NCBI GenBank assembly: GCA_037975125.1
Contig: CM075860.1
Location: 46,907,543 to 46,971,542 of the forward strand
From: Latrodectus hesperus
Lineage: Eukaryota > Arthropoda > Arachnida > Araneae > Theridiidae
Direction: 5' to 3'
Length of the DNA: 64,000 nucleotides
The translations under genes were made by a program, and so were the position numbers. Numbering within the stretch: position 1 is the stretch's first letter; each line of letters opens with the position of its first letter. The notes below the pieces were generated by a model. It worked only from the letters and a program-made list of their open reading frames with translations, had not been told where the DNA came from and made no database searches. This document shows, in pieces, positions 49,102 through 62,469 of this stretch.

Positions 49102-50260
49102 TAATTATATAAAATTTTTATAAAAGAAATATTTCTTGTCTTGTGTGGTGTTTGTATATGATTAGTATTTGTTATGAATATGATTAAATAATAAAATTAT
49201 ATTTGAATATGTTTGTGCACACAATTGTATTGATAAGTCTATTGTAAAATATTTTCCCAATTGAAAAATTCGTTCATTATTTGGAACAGTCTGTGTTTTC
49301 CAAAATAGAAAATTTCAAGTTCTGGAATCCCTTAAAATTTACAAGAAACCAATCTATTTTCAGCATTATAAATATTAAATATATCATAAAATTAATAAAG
49401 ATGGCTTACTATCATTATATAATAGTAGTTTGTGATAAACAAATAGATGGTTGTAAATTTCGTTAAAGTGTATTTTAAAATTTCGCTTTAAAACCATTTG
49501 AAAAATGTAAATTTGTTGCTTTTGTAAAAATATTTTAGATCTATTATACTTTTAACTCATTCTCAATAAATATTTTATATTTTTCGGTATAAAAAATATT
49601 TGTTACAGTGAAATACTGAGCTGTATTCAATCTATAAAACGCGCGCGTAAAAAAATAAACAAATTAAAAAAATAGATTATGTATTGAAAATATTTATTCG
49701 TGAAGAGTTGTATAATTGTTTTAAATAATTAAAAGTATTTTCTCATAAGAAATCGAGATTTTAAAAGGTGTTACAAAGGCATAAATTTAAGATTTTATTT
49801 CGAGACTCAAGTAGAGTGAGATAGATACTAAAATTGGTTTTTATTTAAATTTTTCATAAGAAAATTCGATCTAGTTCTATACGTTCTGATTTTTCACTAC
49901 TGCACATAAGATAAATGTTTATTTTTTAATCCATTTGCTGTGTTTGCCATTTATCAATTCATTTATGCTCGCATCATTCTTTATTCATTATAATTTTTCC
50001 TCCTCTGATAATTTTCTTTACTTTTGTAATCAACTATGGTTGTTATATTAATGACCATGTCCTAGTAAAAATCTGGTTATCCTCTTTATAAAAATTTTAT
50101 TTAACGAATCATTTAAAAAAAATTTTAACTCTTAAATTCAAAAGTCCAAGTTTTCTTTCGTGAGTTAATTCTAACTTGAAAAAATTACATGAAATGCTGA
50201 AAAAACAATCGCATCTTCAAAAGTTCAGCGTTCCTTGAAACTTTTGTATTTTATGTTGTT
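49102..50260. other. CCDC51 3' flank
   Basis: AATAAA at 49190-49195 lies 89 bp after the stop and could be the poly(A) signal. The rest is AT-rich with nothing assigned. Confidence 0.5.
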
Positions 50261-50267
50261 GTTATTT

Positions 50268-50593
50268 ATGACACTTGAACTACCCAAGCTCGCTAGCCGA
50301 CGGTCAGATGAGTACGTCTTTCGTTTAACCAAAGCATCACGAAGGTGAAAGTACGACTTTGCTGTAAGACTTCTCCGAAAGATAGCACCACCAACGGATT
50401 CGGGAGGGGGAGTAATTTTCTCCAGACCATTACACCCATGGTAACTGCTCATCGACCGACCCCAGGATTTCGACTCCACAGATTTAACGAGCACGTATAT
50501 CACGTGCACTCGGTGGATCTTTGGCGGCATGAGAATCAAACCCAGCCCTTCCGGACAAAAGGCTATGCCCTAACTACCAGGCTACCACGGCCC
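50268..50593 (-). mobile_element. tRNA-derived SINE, full copy
   Basis: On the minus strand it starts GGGCCGTGGTAGCCTGGTAG, an A box with TAGCCTGGTAGTTAGGGCA, followed by B box GGGTTTGATTCTC (50543-50531). The body matches 29873-30150. The tRNA-like head identifies a Pol III-type SINE. Confidence 0.85.
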
Positions 50594-51399
50594 TTTTGTT
50601 TTACCATTTGTGTCAAGAAAAGGCCTTAGTGGAAAAAAAAAAGAAATTCCAAATTCTTTTAATGACATCTGAATATAATGCAGATAGACTTTTTCGAAGC
50701 ATAAGTAATAGAACAATGTTTTTCAGGACGAAAAGCCCTTGATTCGATCCTAGTCACAAAAGATGTATGTCGCATTTCTGTCTTCTTTGTCGTTGGGTTG
50801 AGTGCTTGGGAGTTTTCTGCATTACTTCCCTTGTGATAGGTATATATGGCACTATCTATGCAAAGACCTTGATGAAGGCAATTTACGCAGTAAACATTAA
50901 AATACCTTTGGCAGTTTACTACGTTGTGCCAAAGCTTTATCTGTTTCTTTTTTAAGAAAAGCGTTTGAAGTCTTACTAAAACTGAAATATGCAAACATTT
51001 TAAAAAGATTTCAAGATAAATTCTTGATAACTCTTTGCATCATGTGATATCCGACGATTTTACAATGATTTGGACCATATTAATTAGGCAAACTCATTTG
51101 CCAACTTCTATTCTCGATAAAAAAAATTTTTGATATAATCTGTATAAAATTCTGATAGGTTTTATCGAACATAACTTTCGCAATCGTTTCTGTCTGAGTT
51201 GGTATTGAATTTTGTTCGACTAATCTTCAACATCTGAGATCTTATGTGCAAGACTTCTGTGTGTTTAACAAAGTTTCTGAACTCTTTTGTGTATTTATGT
51301 CTTTAAAGTCTTGTGTGTTTAATAGAGAAACAAAGCTAACCACAAATTTAAACACCATGAAAGAATGCGATAATATTCTTACTAATTTCAAAGTCAGAT

Positions 51400-52045
51400 G
51401 AGAGCTCTTCGACAGAAAAAAGTATTTTACTTGCTTCGTTTGAGATATATCTCATGGATGTAGCTACTGTTGGCCAAACTGCCTCATATATGAGCTAAAC
51501 CTGATATTAGAGACATTAGATTTCAGATACATTGCTTAGCTTATAGTAAGGTGTTGAGCGTTTCCTAACACATTATAATTGATGGATTCCTTATGACTTC
51601 CAATTGATGTAATGTCTTCCAATGGATTCCTTCGCATGTTGACATATGGGGGAATGAAATGGCAGACGTTCTGGCGAAGGTAGGTTCTGAAGAACCTTTA
51701 CCGGTTACTGATTCACTGACATATCTTAAATTGTATTCCATTAGAAGACAAATTTGACTCATTCCCCCGAGTCATCCCTGGTGTCAAGCTGATTATCCTA
51801 AAAGATCTCTTGCTATTAGTTGCGATAGATATGTTCAGACTACACTTTCCCGTTTCTTCAGTGGCCACCTGAAGGAACTTACTTTCGAGAGAAATCTCAA
51901 AAAGTATCCAAATTGTCCTAAATGCCGAGGTGAACCGGCAAATATTCTTGAATGTCTGGGGCTGTCTCTTGAGTACTTATATAAGACTCCTACGTTTGTT
52001 GGTGATTTTTTGAAAGTGAGTGGACCTCGTCTAGTATACTCCTAG
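51400..52045 (+). mobile_element. LINE fragment: RNase H domain end and ORF2 C-terminus
   Basis: Plus-strand translation gives CNVFQWIPSHVDIWGNEMAD followed by VLAKVGSEEP, the final RNase H block of Jockey/R1-type LINEs (xWIPSHxGxxGNExAD). After one stop it continues with RFFSGHLKELTFERNLKKYP, NCPKCRGEPANILECLGLS and a stop at 52043-52045. This is the usual post-RNase H tail of such elements. It is 5'-truncated and inactive. Confidence 0.85.
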
Positions 52046-54219
<2,174 letters not shown>

Positions 54220-54229
54220 AATTATAATC

Positions 54230-54533
54230 TAGAATGCGCATGCGCACTAGCAAACTTCATTGTACCTATCTCAGAGTTGACCTGTACCAACTAGGTTGGG
54301 GCTGCTGGTTGAGAGCCTGTAATTTAGAAGTAGATGACTCTCCAATACTTGACTTGCTAATCCTAAAGGTAACGTTTCACTTGAAAGACATTGCAACAAT
54401 GCCTAGTTTTATCGTGCTCCTGCTGCTCTCGTGAACACGATGGATCTTTAGTTAAGATGGAATCCGAACTCACACACACTACTTTCCAATATAGAGAAAA
54501 AAACCCTACCGACCAGGCACTGTAACCTCTTTT
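54230..54533 (-). mobile_element. tRNA-derived SINE candidate
   Basis: On the minus strand, A-box-like GTGCCTGGTCGGTAGGG is followed by B box GAGTTCGGATTCCATC (54471-54456) and a non-tRNA body. The right half borders the (TA)n tract. Confidence 0.6.
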
Positions 54534-55218
54534 AACCTTGACTATTATAATTAAATCCTTTGAGTTAAAGTTTATATTATACGTATATTTGATTATTAAA
54601 ATCTAAAATAATCTAATTAGAATTTTTATGCAGATGAGCCAGTATTCTGTAGTATAGTATGTTCATTCAAAATATTACTATTAATACATTCAGAAATACA
54701 ATCATTTGAATATCCCTTACAATTATTAATAAAAACATCAACAATAGTACCAGGATTATTACATTCACTTATAGTATTACAGCATTCAATATTTGGATTA
54801 TTATTTACATAAACAGGGTCATTATTTATATTATTATTTACACATACCTTATCCTCAGATTACGAAGAGGTATCACCGAATTTATTCATACTTGATTTCT
54901 TAGAAATTGAATGAACAGACTTTACACAAACAAAGTTGAATATTTTTGTTTCGTTTATCTTTAAAAGTTTATTTAGTTTTCTTAACACTTCGCTTGCTTT
55001 TCGATTAATTATTTACAAATAAATAAACTATCTAATATAGAATTGCTATAATTCATATTATGACTATTATTTACAATTTTAAGTTTATTATTTACAAATT
55101 TATTATTAATAGAGATATTATCATTTTTACCATGCAAGTCACAATTTGAAATAAGACAAAGACCCATCTGGGAGAATTTACACTTTAGTTGTTGACTGTA
55201 CATAAAAACATGTTGATA

Positions 55219-55229
55219 AAGCCAATTAT
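55219..55229. repeat. Target-site duplication, left copy (element 1)
   Basis: AAGCCAATTAT, repeated exactly at 56022-56032 after the element's 3' tail. Confidence 0.9.
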
Positions 55230-56021
55230 CCTGGGGCCTGAGCAGCTACCAGGCGCGTCGGTAGGCGGTGGATCACCGAACGTCCTGTAGGAATGACAGG
55301 ATAGCCTTGAATATAGAATCAGAGGCCGCGAACCAGCTCCCGTAAACTCTGGTGTTATGGGACCCGTGTCTAGGGCTAATTGGCACCGCGGTATTGGTGT
55401 CTTAACGGAGCCTCTAGTTGCCTGGCAAACTTCTAGAGTAATTTGCCTTGCCCAGTATTTCAGGCAATGCTGGGTGGACTTATATTACCTCAGCTTATAA
55501 ATTGTTATCTTGTGGCTGAAAAGACACAAGAAATAACAATCCTTCCTGCATCTACAGGTGATGCCTCTGAAGTTGACCTTGCTGAAAAAGACAAGTGAAC
55601 TCAGAGGCTGTCTTGTAAAGGGGCAGTAATGAATCCTTCACTTGAGGCACCTTCACTCCAAACCATCTTCTGGTGAAAGTCAGGAAGCTATCCCTAGTAT
55701 GACTGACTCTCTGACCAGATGGGACTATTTCAGCAAGACCCTATCTGCTGGAAATGTCATACGCAAGAGGAAACGGCAGAGCATATCATTTATGAATGCC
55801 AGGCTTTGCCCTCCCTAGATTAACCTCTTTAGGCATCATCGATACTAGAGAGTTAACCTAGACTCCATTAAAGGGTTATCAGACTTTATTAATAAAGTGG
55901 GTGACTCGAGCAACTGGAACTAGGAAACATTGGGTTTGGAGTTAATGGTACAAAATGCTGATAAAAGCAGAGGTGCCCAATGACATACAAACCCAATTCT
56001 AAGAAGAATAATAATAAGAAG
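55230..56021 (+). mobile_element. Short retroposon (SIDE-like), copy 1
   Basis: 792 bp, flanked by the 11-bp duplication AAGCCAATTAT and ending in an AAGAAGAATAATAATAAGAA tail, as expected for target-primed reverse transcription. The 5' end CCTGGGGCCTGAGCAGC is shared with copy 2. The 3' half encodes decayed LINE ORF2 C-terminus (DPICWKCH, EETAEHIIYECQALPS, a Cys-rich post-RNase H motif). The 5' half carries a different, ORF1-like stretch. There is no room for a reverse transcriptase, so it is probably an internally deleted LINE that depends on a partner. Copy 1 lacks about 140 bp that copy 2 keeps upstream of the cysteine motif. Confidence 0.85.
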
Positions 56022-56360
56022 AAGCCAATTATAGTGTATCGTTTATGGTGATGATTCACATCAGCCCTTTCAAATATGCGCATTATGTGCTTTTAAGTTG
56101 GATTAAAAATGTCTAGCAGCTCCATTGTATTTTTACTAGCTCTTTGAGCAGATCACATATTTCGATCTTAGTGATCGGTAGAATCGAGAGCAAGAAAATT
56201 GCCAAGTTTTGGTACTTATCATTAGATGACACCTGTGTAATTCACACTATCAGTTTGACGTTTCCCATGATTATCAACAGAAGAATATGCATTAGAAATA
56301 TTCATTTGCTGGCCCTGAATATGGTTTTTAATCTCACAGTTATCGAAAGAAATGCGGGTT

Positions 56361-57268
56361 CTTCTTCTTAGAGTTGGGTTGTATGTCATTGGGCACCTCT
56401 GCTTTTATCAGCATATTGTACTATTAACTCCAAACCCAATATTTCCTAGTTCCAGTTGCTCAGGTCACCCACTTTATTAATAAAGTCCGATAACCCTTTA
56501 ATAGAGTCTAGGTGTAACTCTCTAGTATGGATGATGCCTAAAGAAGTTAATCTAGGGAGGGCAAGAGCCTCGCATTTGTAAATGATATGCTTGGCCGTTT
56601 CCTCTTGCATGACATTTCCTGCAGATAGGGTCTTGCTGAAACAGTCCCATTTTATGGAGGTGTTTTTTGAAATAATAGTGCCCAGTTATGAAGCCTATAA
56701 TTAAACATATCTTCTGCCTAGAGCATCTTAGAATTTCAGAGGCAATCCTCGCTGATGATCCACAGATGATTCTGATCAGAGAGTCAGTCTTGCTAGCGAT
56801 AGCTTCCTGACTTTCACCAGAAGAATATGGTTTTATAGGTCACTTCTACCTCCTATGAAGGATTCATTGTTGCCCCTTCACTAGATTGCCTCTGAGTTCC
56901 CTTGTCTTTTTCAGCAAGGTCTACTTCAGAGGTTTCACCTGCAAATGCAGAAAGGTTTGTTATTTCTTGTGTCTTTTCAGCCACAAGATAACAATTAATA
57001 AGCTCAGGTAATATAACTGTCCATCCAGCATTCCCTGAGTTACTGGGCAAGGCAAAAAAGCTGTAAAAGTTTTCCAGGCAACTAGAGGCTCTGTTAAGAC
57101 ACCATTACCGCGGTGCCAAATAGCCCTAGACACGGGTCCCATAACACCAGAGTTTACGGGAGCTGGTTCGCGGCCTCTGATTCTATATTCAAGGCTATCC
57201 TGTCATTCCTACAGGACGATCGGCGATCCACCACCTGCCGACACGCCTGGTAGCTGCTCATCCCCAGG
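56361..57268 (-). mobile_element. Short retroposon (SIDE-like), copy 2
   Basis: 908 bp on the minus strand, flanked by an exact 11-bp duplication AAATGCGGGTT (56350-56360 and 57269-57279) and ending in an AAGAAGAAG tail. The 5' end is CCTGGGGATGAGCAGC. A central frame (57050-56853) reads MPSNSGNAGWTVILPELINC through TSEVDLAEKDKG. Farther on, the sequence encodes SRQKICLIIGFITGHYYFKK, HLHKMGLFQQDPICRKCH, the post-RNase H tail of a Jockey/R1-type LINE. It lies tail-to-tail with copy 1 but has an independent target duplication, so the pair arose by two insertions. Confidence 0.87.
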
Positions 57269-57760
57269 AAATGCGGGTTGATTCAATCAAACGTGTATCG
57301 GTGTTACAAATGAGACTAATGATTGTATCACTGGAATGAATAGCCCTAATAATCGAATCACTAGACACTTTCACACACGAATCACTTTCGTATGAAACAC
57401 TCTCACTTGCACAGGCAATTTGAACAGCATAGTTGTGGTCTTATTTACTATGGTATATCCAAAGTCGAACAAAGGGGAACGTTTAGTATGGTGTATCCAA
57501 AGATCCAATTTAGTATGCTTGTATACCGGCAGGAATATCAGAAAATATGGTAGGGCTTGAAGCAACATCAGTAATATCCATGGCATCTGCAAGCACCTTA
57601 TGGGTATCAACGCCAAAATCCAACGGGAGACACCGGAAACCCTCCAGGTAGAGTTATCGTCCATGGCCCTCAATTGGAGAAGACAGCAGGGGAAACGATC
57701 ACACACCAATAGTAGAGGACTATTAGGAAATGATAGTTCTCTCCTGCTAGTGCGTGATAG

Positions 57761-58026
57761 TAAAGACCGGTTCTGTAGTCCTTTCCTGTACGCAATAGCA
57801 GGAGAAGACTACAGAACTGGTCTTTATTCACAGTGATCAAGCTATAATTATGCGAATAGCAGATGAACCTGCAATAAGATACTCCTCATTGCAGGTATCT
57901 AATTGCTGCGCATATCACTAATAAATAGATTTCAAATTCCACACAAAAAAAAACAATACAGATTGCAATACAATAATCTGTATCTGAACGAATTTATTAT
58001 AGCAGTTTGAACTACTCTATAATAAA
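57761..58026. repeat. Chain of four hairpins
   Basis: Hairpin 1 is at 57761-57826: 20-bp arms TAAAGACCGGTTCTGTAGTC/GACTACAGAACTGGTCTTTA with one G-T pair, extended inward by TTCCTG/CAGGAGAA. Hairpin 2 is at 57849-57914: TATGCG...ACCTGCAAT against ATTGCAGGT...CGCATA, about 27-nt arms with small bulges. Hairpin 3 is at 57956-57983: ATACAGATT/AATCTGTAT. Hairpin 4 is at 57993-58026: TTTATTATAG/CTATAATAAA. No coding potential is seen. Confidence 0.8.
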
Positions 58027-60540
58027 AGCAAGGGGTTCATTTCTTCATTCGGATTTGACATGTTTATGGATACATTCGTCGATTCAAACAGAATGAATGT
58101 GTTGGGACAAATGAATCTTTTCTTGTAATATCATGTGGTTTGGATTAGAATTTGATGGCACCATGGAAAAAAGTTCATAAGTTATGGTTTTAGGCATGTA
58201 ATGCTAGCCCTGAACTGTCTGTTAATTTAGTTATAAATTAATAAAAAATTTAAACTGGTATATTAATTTAGATAGTGGTGTTAGACTCCAATTCCTCACT
58301 TCCAAGTATACACCATTAAAATATTGACCAGTTAGTATCAAATTGGTAATATTTAATTGCCATTTTACTTTTTTTTATCTCTAAAACTTGCCTTTTAGGT
58401 CTTTACGATTATCTTTCATAGGCATTTGACCGTTACGTATTGGTATCTTTTTAGCACAAAAATTACATTCTTTTACTGGTAAAGTTTAATGACTTGATGT
58501 ATAATATATTAAAAATTTCTTTAAGGAAACTGCCAATATTGTTTGGTTTGTTTGGGAAAATTCCTTAGATAAGATAAATTTCTTTGCTGGCAAGACTATT
58601 CGGAGTGATTTCTATTTCGCGTATTCCTTGCAATGCCCTCTATTGGCTTTTGAAGTAAGGTCGATTCCGAAAACGAAACTAATCACGTTTATAAATATTT
58701 ATACTTTTTATTACATATTGCATGTATTACTTCTACTTCAACATGACATCTTAAATCACTTTTTTGTTTACCATTTATCGTTTATTACCGTTCTATACTG
58801 CCGATGACTAGTTTTCTTGTGAAAGTGATATAAAATTATCAAATCTATATTTTAAAATTAAAAAATTGTTAATTTTATTTACTGTTCATTTTATTAATAA
58901 AAAGTCTATAACTAGAAAATCATTAGCTATTCCTCGTTCCTGTCAACTGTTGCTGCACGTTTAAAAATTAAACATGGGTAAACTAAAAAATGGCTCTTTA
59001 ATTATTGTAATATTTACATTATTATAATAAATAAACTATGAAAGAAATAATCAATTTTATATCATGTTAAAAAAGATTTTATTGGATGACATATTGAATG
59101 CGTCACTTTTGATTACTATTGGAAAATATTTGCTTTGGATTTATTTTCTTTGTGCTTTCGTTATAATTTATTTTAGAAAATATATAATTTGTTTTACTGT
59201 TGTCATTTAAAATATTGTATTAAAAATTATCTATTTATTACCATTACCGTAATTTATTTCAAAAGTGTATAAGAAATAAAAGTAAAAAAAGTGTAGTATG
59301 TAAAAAATGTAAAGTATAGTAAAAAGTAAATATATAAAAGTAAAATATTTATAAATACGTGAAAAGTAGAAGAATTCAATAAATCATTAAAAGCTTATTT
59401 TGTTGTATAAAGAATTATGTCGCATTTTTCACTAAAATTAAAATTTTAAAATTGAAAAATTTACTTCAATTACAGTTCAATTATCAAATAATAAGAGTTT
59501 ATAATTTTTTTTATAAAATAAATTTTTTTTATGTATAATTTTTGGAAAATGTTTACAACTACTTTGTTTAGTTTTATTTAAATTTACTTTAAAATTGAAT
59601 AAAACAATTGTATAATTATTTTCTGCACTTTTAATAAAGATTACATTTAATAAAGTTTGCATTGAATATTATGTGAACCCTTAGGCATATTTAAATTTTT
59701 TTCTGATAAAATATTGCCAAATTTATATGTAATGTATCAAAAATATGTCATGAAATTTTAAATGTCTAAATAAAGAATTTAAGACTGTCCATGAAAATTT
59801 AAATGAAAATATAAATTTTTTATCCATAAAAAAAGTTAAATTATTTTAATTATATTATTTTATAATAAAAATTCTATTCAAAATACTGCTAGAAAATAAG
59901 AGGGAGCTAATATGAACACCAATTTAAAATAGTATAGTTATTTAAAAACATTTAACTTATTATAGTTAATAATTAATGAATAAACTCATTAAATAATTCA
60001 TAATATAAGGATACATTTATACGAAGTGTAAAATGAATAGTTATTTGCAAATTATAAAAAAAGGACCAAAAAAACTGATGAATATAAATTAAGATGATAT
60101 TAATGAAAAGGAACAATATTAACTGGAATAGTGAGTGAGTGTCTTTTTTAAAAAACATGCTGCACCAAATAAATTGGTAAAAATCTTATCAAATCATAAA
60201 AATGTAAATTGTCAATTTAAAAAAAAAAGAAATGCTGGTTTGCAATAGTAAAAATGGTATAAATTTGAAGTTTACTCTAGAATAAAAGTGGAATAAAGAG
60301 AATGCATTAAGGACAGTTCAAATATTTTGATAGTCCTTAGGAAAACAACAAGATTTGCTTGCAATGTTTCCCCAATCAATTATAATAAATTTAAAACAGT
60401 GCTGTTCAAAAAAATAAAACAATGGCAGTTAAAAGTAAGACATTTGGATTAGGATATTTTATAGTGAAAACTTTTCTACAAGTTGAACACAGATTGTGCT
60501 GGTTAGTTGAATAAAATTTAATTGTGCGTCAAATAAATGT
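58027..60540. other. Intergenic, nothing assigned
   Basis: Very AT-rich from about 58900 onward. No coding or RNA features are recognised. Confidence 0.45.
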
Positions 60541-60542
60541 GA

Positions 60543-61440
60543 TTGATCTGTAATTGTGATAAAATTAGTTTGCCTTTATGGGATAATCTAATTCCTAATG
60601 AATGGTTTAGTACAGGAAAGTTTTTTTGTTACTCTCTAATTCCAGAAATTCTACCTAACAGAATGATCGTTGTTAGAGATTGCATGCGGGATATTGTCAT
60701 AAGGGACTGGTTTGTTTATGGGATCGTTATATTTTTAGCAATGAAATTGACTAGTTCATTGCTGGTAATACCAATATGACTTGGTATCCAGCAAAACAGA
60801 TTTCTTGTAGCTAGACGTAAAATTTCAAAAATAATTATGTGATAAGCTTTCTTTAAAAGTGGCTGGATTCTAATACAAAAAGGAAAAAAGGCAAGGAAGG
60901 ATGATCATTAAGAAATCTTTTTAATGAAGGATGAACAGTAACAGTTTTTAGTGGGTGGTTTGAAATGGAAAAGCTGCTGAAATAGTAATTAAATGAAAAC
61001 TTAACACGCCTCTTAGATTCAAAGGAGGTGTGTCAACATAAAAGTTGTTGACGAATAGGGTGCTAAAAGCTCTTCTGCAAATACAAAATACAGCTTAGTA
61101 AATTGGATTTAATCATTTTAGTGCAGATTTTGAAGCAGAATTATAAGCCACATTGCTATAATTAATATGGGACAATACTTATCTGTCTTGAACAATGAGG
61201 TGAGCAACCCAATAAGTGTTGGAAAGAACTTTAAGTACATAAGAAATTTTTCAAATTCTTTTATAAATTTAATATATGTGACAAGTAAGTATATTTTTTA
61301 TCAAAAAATACTCCAAAGTATTGTACCTTGTTAACAACTGGGATAAAAGCAAGGAGGAAAATATTGAAATCGAGGTGGAGGCCTTGCTTCTTGCAAAAGT
61401 TGCTGTATCTGCTCTTTTTCAGTGAGAGGGAATTATTTCA
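60543..61440 (-). mobile_element. Decayed LINE fragment (reverse transcriptase end and RNase H)
   Basis: Minus-strand translation gives RRYSNFCKKQGLHLDFNIFL and NKVQYFGVFFDKKYTYLSHI, then further matches typical of the region after the RT palm in Jockey-type LINEs. Later FCWIPSHIGITSNELVNFIA, the last RNase H motif, is followed by PYDNIPHAISNN in a shifted frame. Many stops are present. It is a different and older copy than the LINE at 51.4 kb. Confidence 0.7.
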
Positions 61441-61773
61441 AACAATTTCTACTTCAAACAGTGAAATAAAGTTAATTAATTTAATAGTAATATTTAATTT
61501 ATTTTAGTTATTACTCATTAATAAATGATTAAATAATTTATAATATAAGGATACATATGTAAGAGTCTCATAAAAAGGATAGTTATTCGCAAATTATGAA
61601 ATATGATTAAGAAACTAATGAATATAAATTAAATAATAATATAGTGGATGGAAACAATATCACCTGTTAAAAAAATATTCATTTGAGAAATCACAAAAAT
61701 TCTCTTGAATTTTTTCTGAAAGAAAACAAATAAAAAAAACACTCTACAATAAGGAATATATATAAATATAAAT

Positions 61774-61775
<2 letters not shown>

Positions 61776-61858
<83 letters not shown>
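61776..61858. repeat. (TA)n microsatellite abutting the RT fragment
   Basis: About 80 bp of TA with one G interruption (61840). The downstream reverse-transcriptase frame starts right after it. Confidence 0.98.
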
Positions 61859-61860
61859 AA

Positions 61861-62469
61861 GTAATAAGTACAATACTAAAAATACAATATAATAGAATAG
61901 GAACTACAATACAATATAGACCTTTTTACAAGAGTATTCTCATTGATAAATTAAACGATGTACTACACCTTTATTATCAGGACTATAGAAACTTATTAAA
62001 TATTAATATTGAATACTGGAACAATTTAGTTAAAATGTGTATTTATAATAATTTTATATTTAACGGTGAAAATATTTTTATTCAAAATTATGGAATTCCT
62101 CAGGGATCCAACTTTTCTAGCACACTAGCAAATTTATTTCTTCATTATTTTGAAAAAAACTGCTTTTATCAATATCTTTTTGCTTTCAGATACATAGATG
62201 ATTTCATTATTTTTAACAATTTAAAATTTGAAGATATTTCTAAAACTATTTACCATGAAGAACTTTCTCTAATTAAAACTAACTTATTTGATACTGAAAC
62301 AGAATTTTTGGATTTATTTATCACTATTGATAATTCTACTACATTTATTGATGTCTTCGACAATACAAATCAATTTAATTTTAATGTTAATAAGTTAATA
62401 TCCTGGAACTCAAATATTTCATTAAAAATATACAGAAACGTTATAATTCATGAAACTAATCACATTTAA
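61861..62469 (+). mobile_element. Reverse transcriptase fragment (YIDD), Penelope-like or unclassified
   Basis: One uninterrupted frame from just after the (TA)n to a TAA at 62467. Seen motifs: PFYKSILIDKLNDVLHLYYQ, FNGENIFIQNYGIPQGS (the RT primer-grip-side GxPQGS block), STLANLFLHYFEKN, FRYIDDFIIFN (catalytic YIDD), EFLDLFITID and QFNFNVNKLISWNSNISLKI. The layout (GIPxGS, LANLFxxxxE, RYIDD, then an xFLDLxI and FNF segment) resembles animal RTs of the Penelope-like group or a related unclassified group, not Jockey LINEs. It is truncated at both ends, with no endonuclease seen. The frame is open over about 200 codons, so this fragment is comparatively young. Confidence 0.7.

Larger units (their letters stand above)
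54630..57720 (-). pseudogene. Old degraded retroelement coding region split by two later insertions
   Basis: With the two younger retroposons removed, the minus strand shows several open stretches: KVLADAMDITDVASSPTIFS near 57600; VSYESDSCVKVSSDSIIRAI through IISLICNTDTRLI at about 57390-57290; MNISNAYSSVDNHGKRQTDS at about 56300; LISNCDLHGKNDNISINN at about 55140; and a Cys/Asn-rich end closing LNEHTILQNTGSSA at about 54630. Frameshifts and stops separate them. The order and length suit an ORF1-like or gag-like protein of a LINE, but no domain is identified. Confidence 0.35.

Noticed and set aside
50531..50593. Possible functional tRNA gene
   Set aside because: A and B boxes are present, but there is no acceptor stem or full cloverleaf; it is the head of a SINE. 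The same applies to 30660-30730.
50345..50629. 94-codon plus-strand frame
   Set aside because: It lies across a minus-strand SINE with A and B boxes; no protein family fits.
55230..55310. Firm call of an HDV-like ribozyme
   Set aside because: The pairing scheme could not be fitted to the nested double pseudoknot; only hairpins are supported.
55230..57268. Single large inverted repeat formed by one duplication event
   Set aside because: Each arm has its own different target duplication, which shows two separate insertions.
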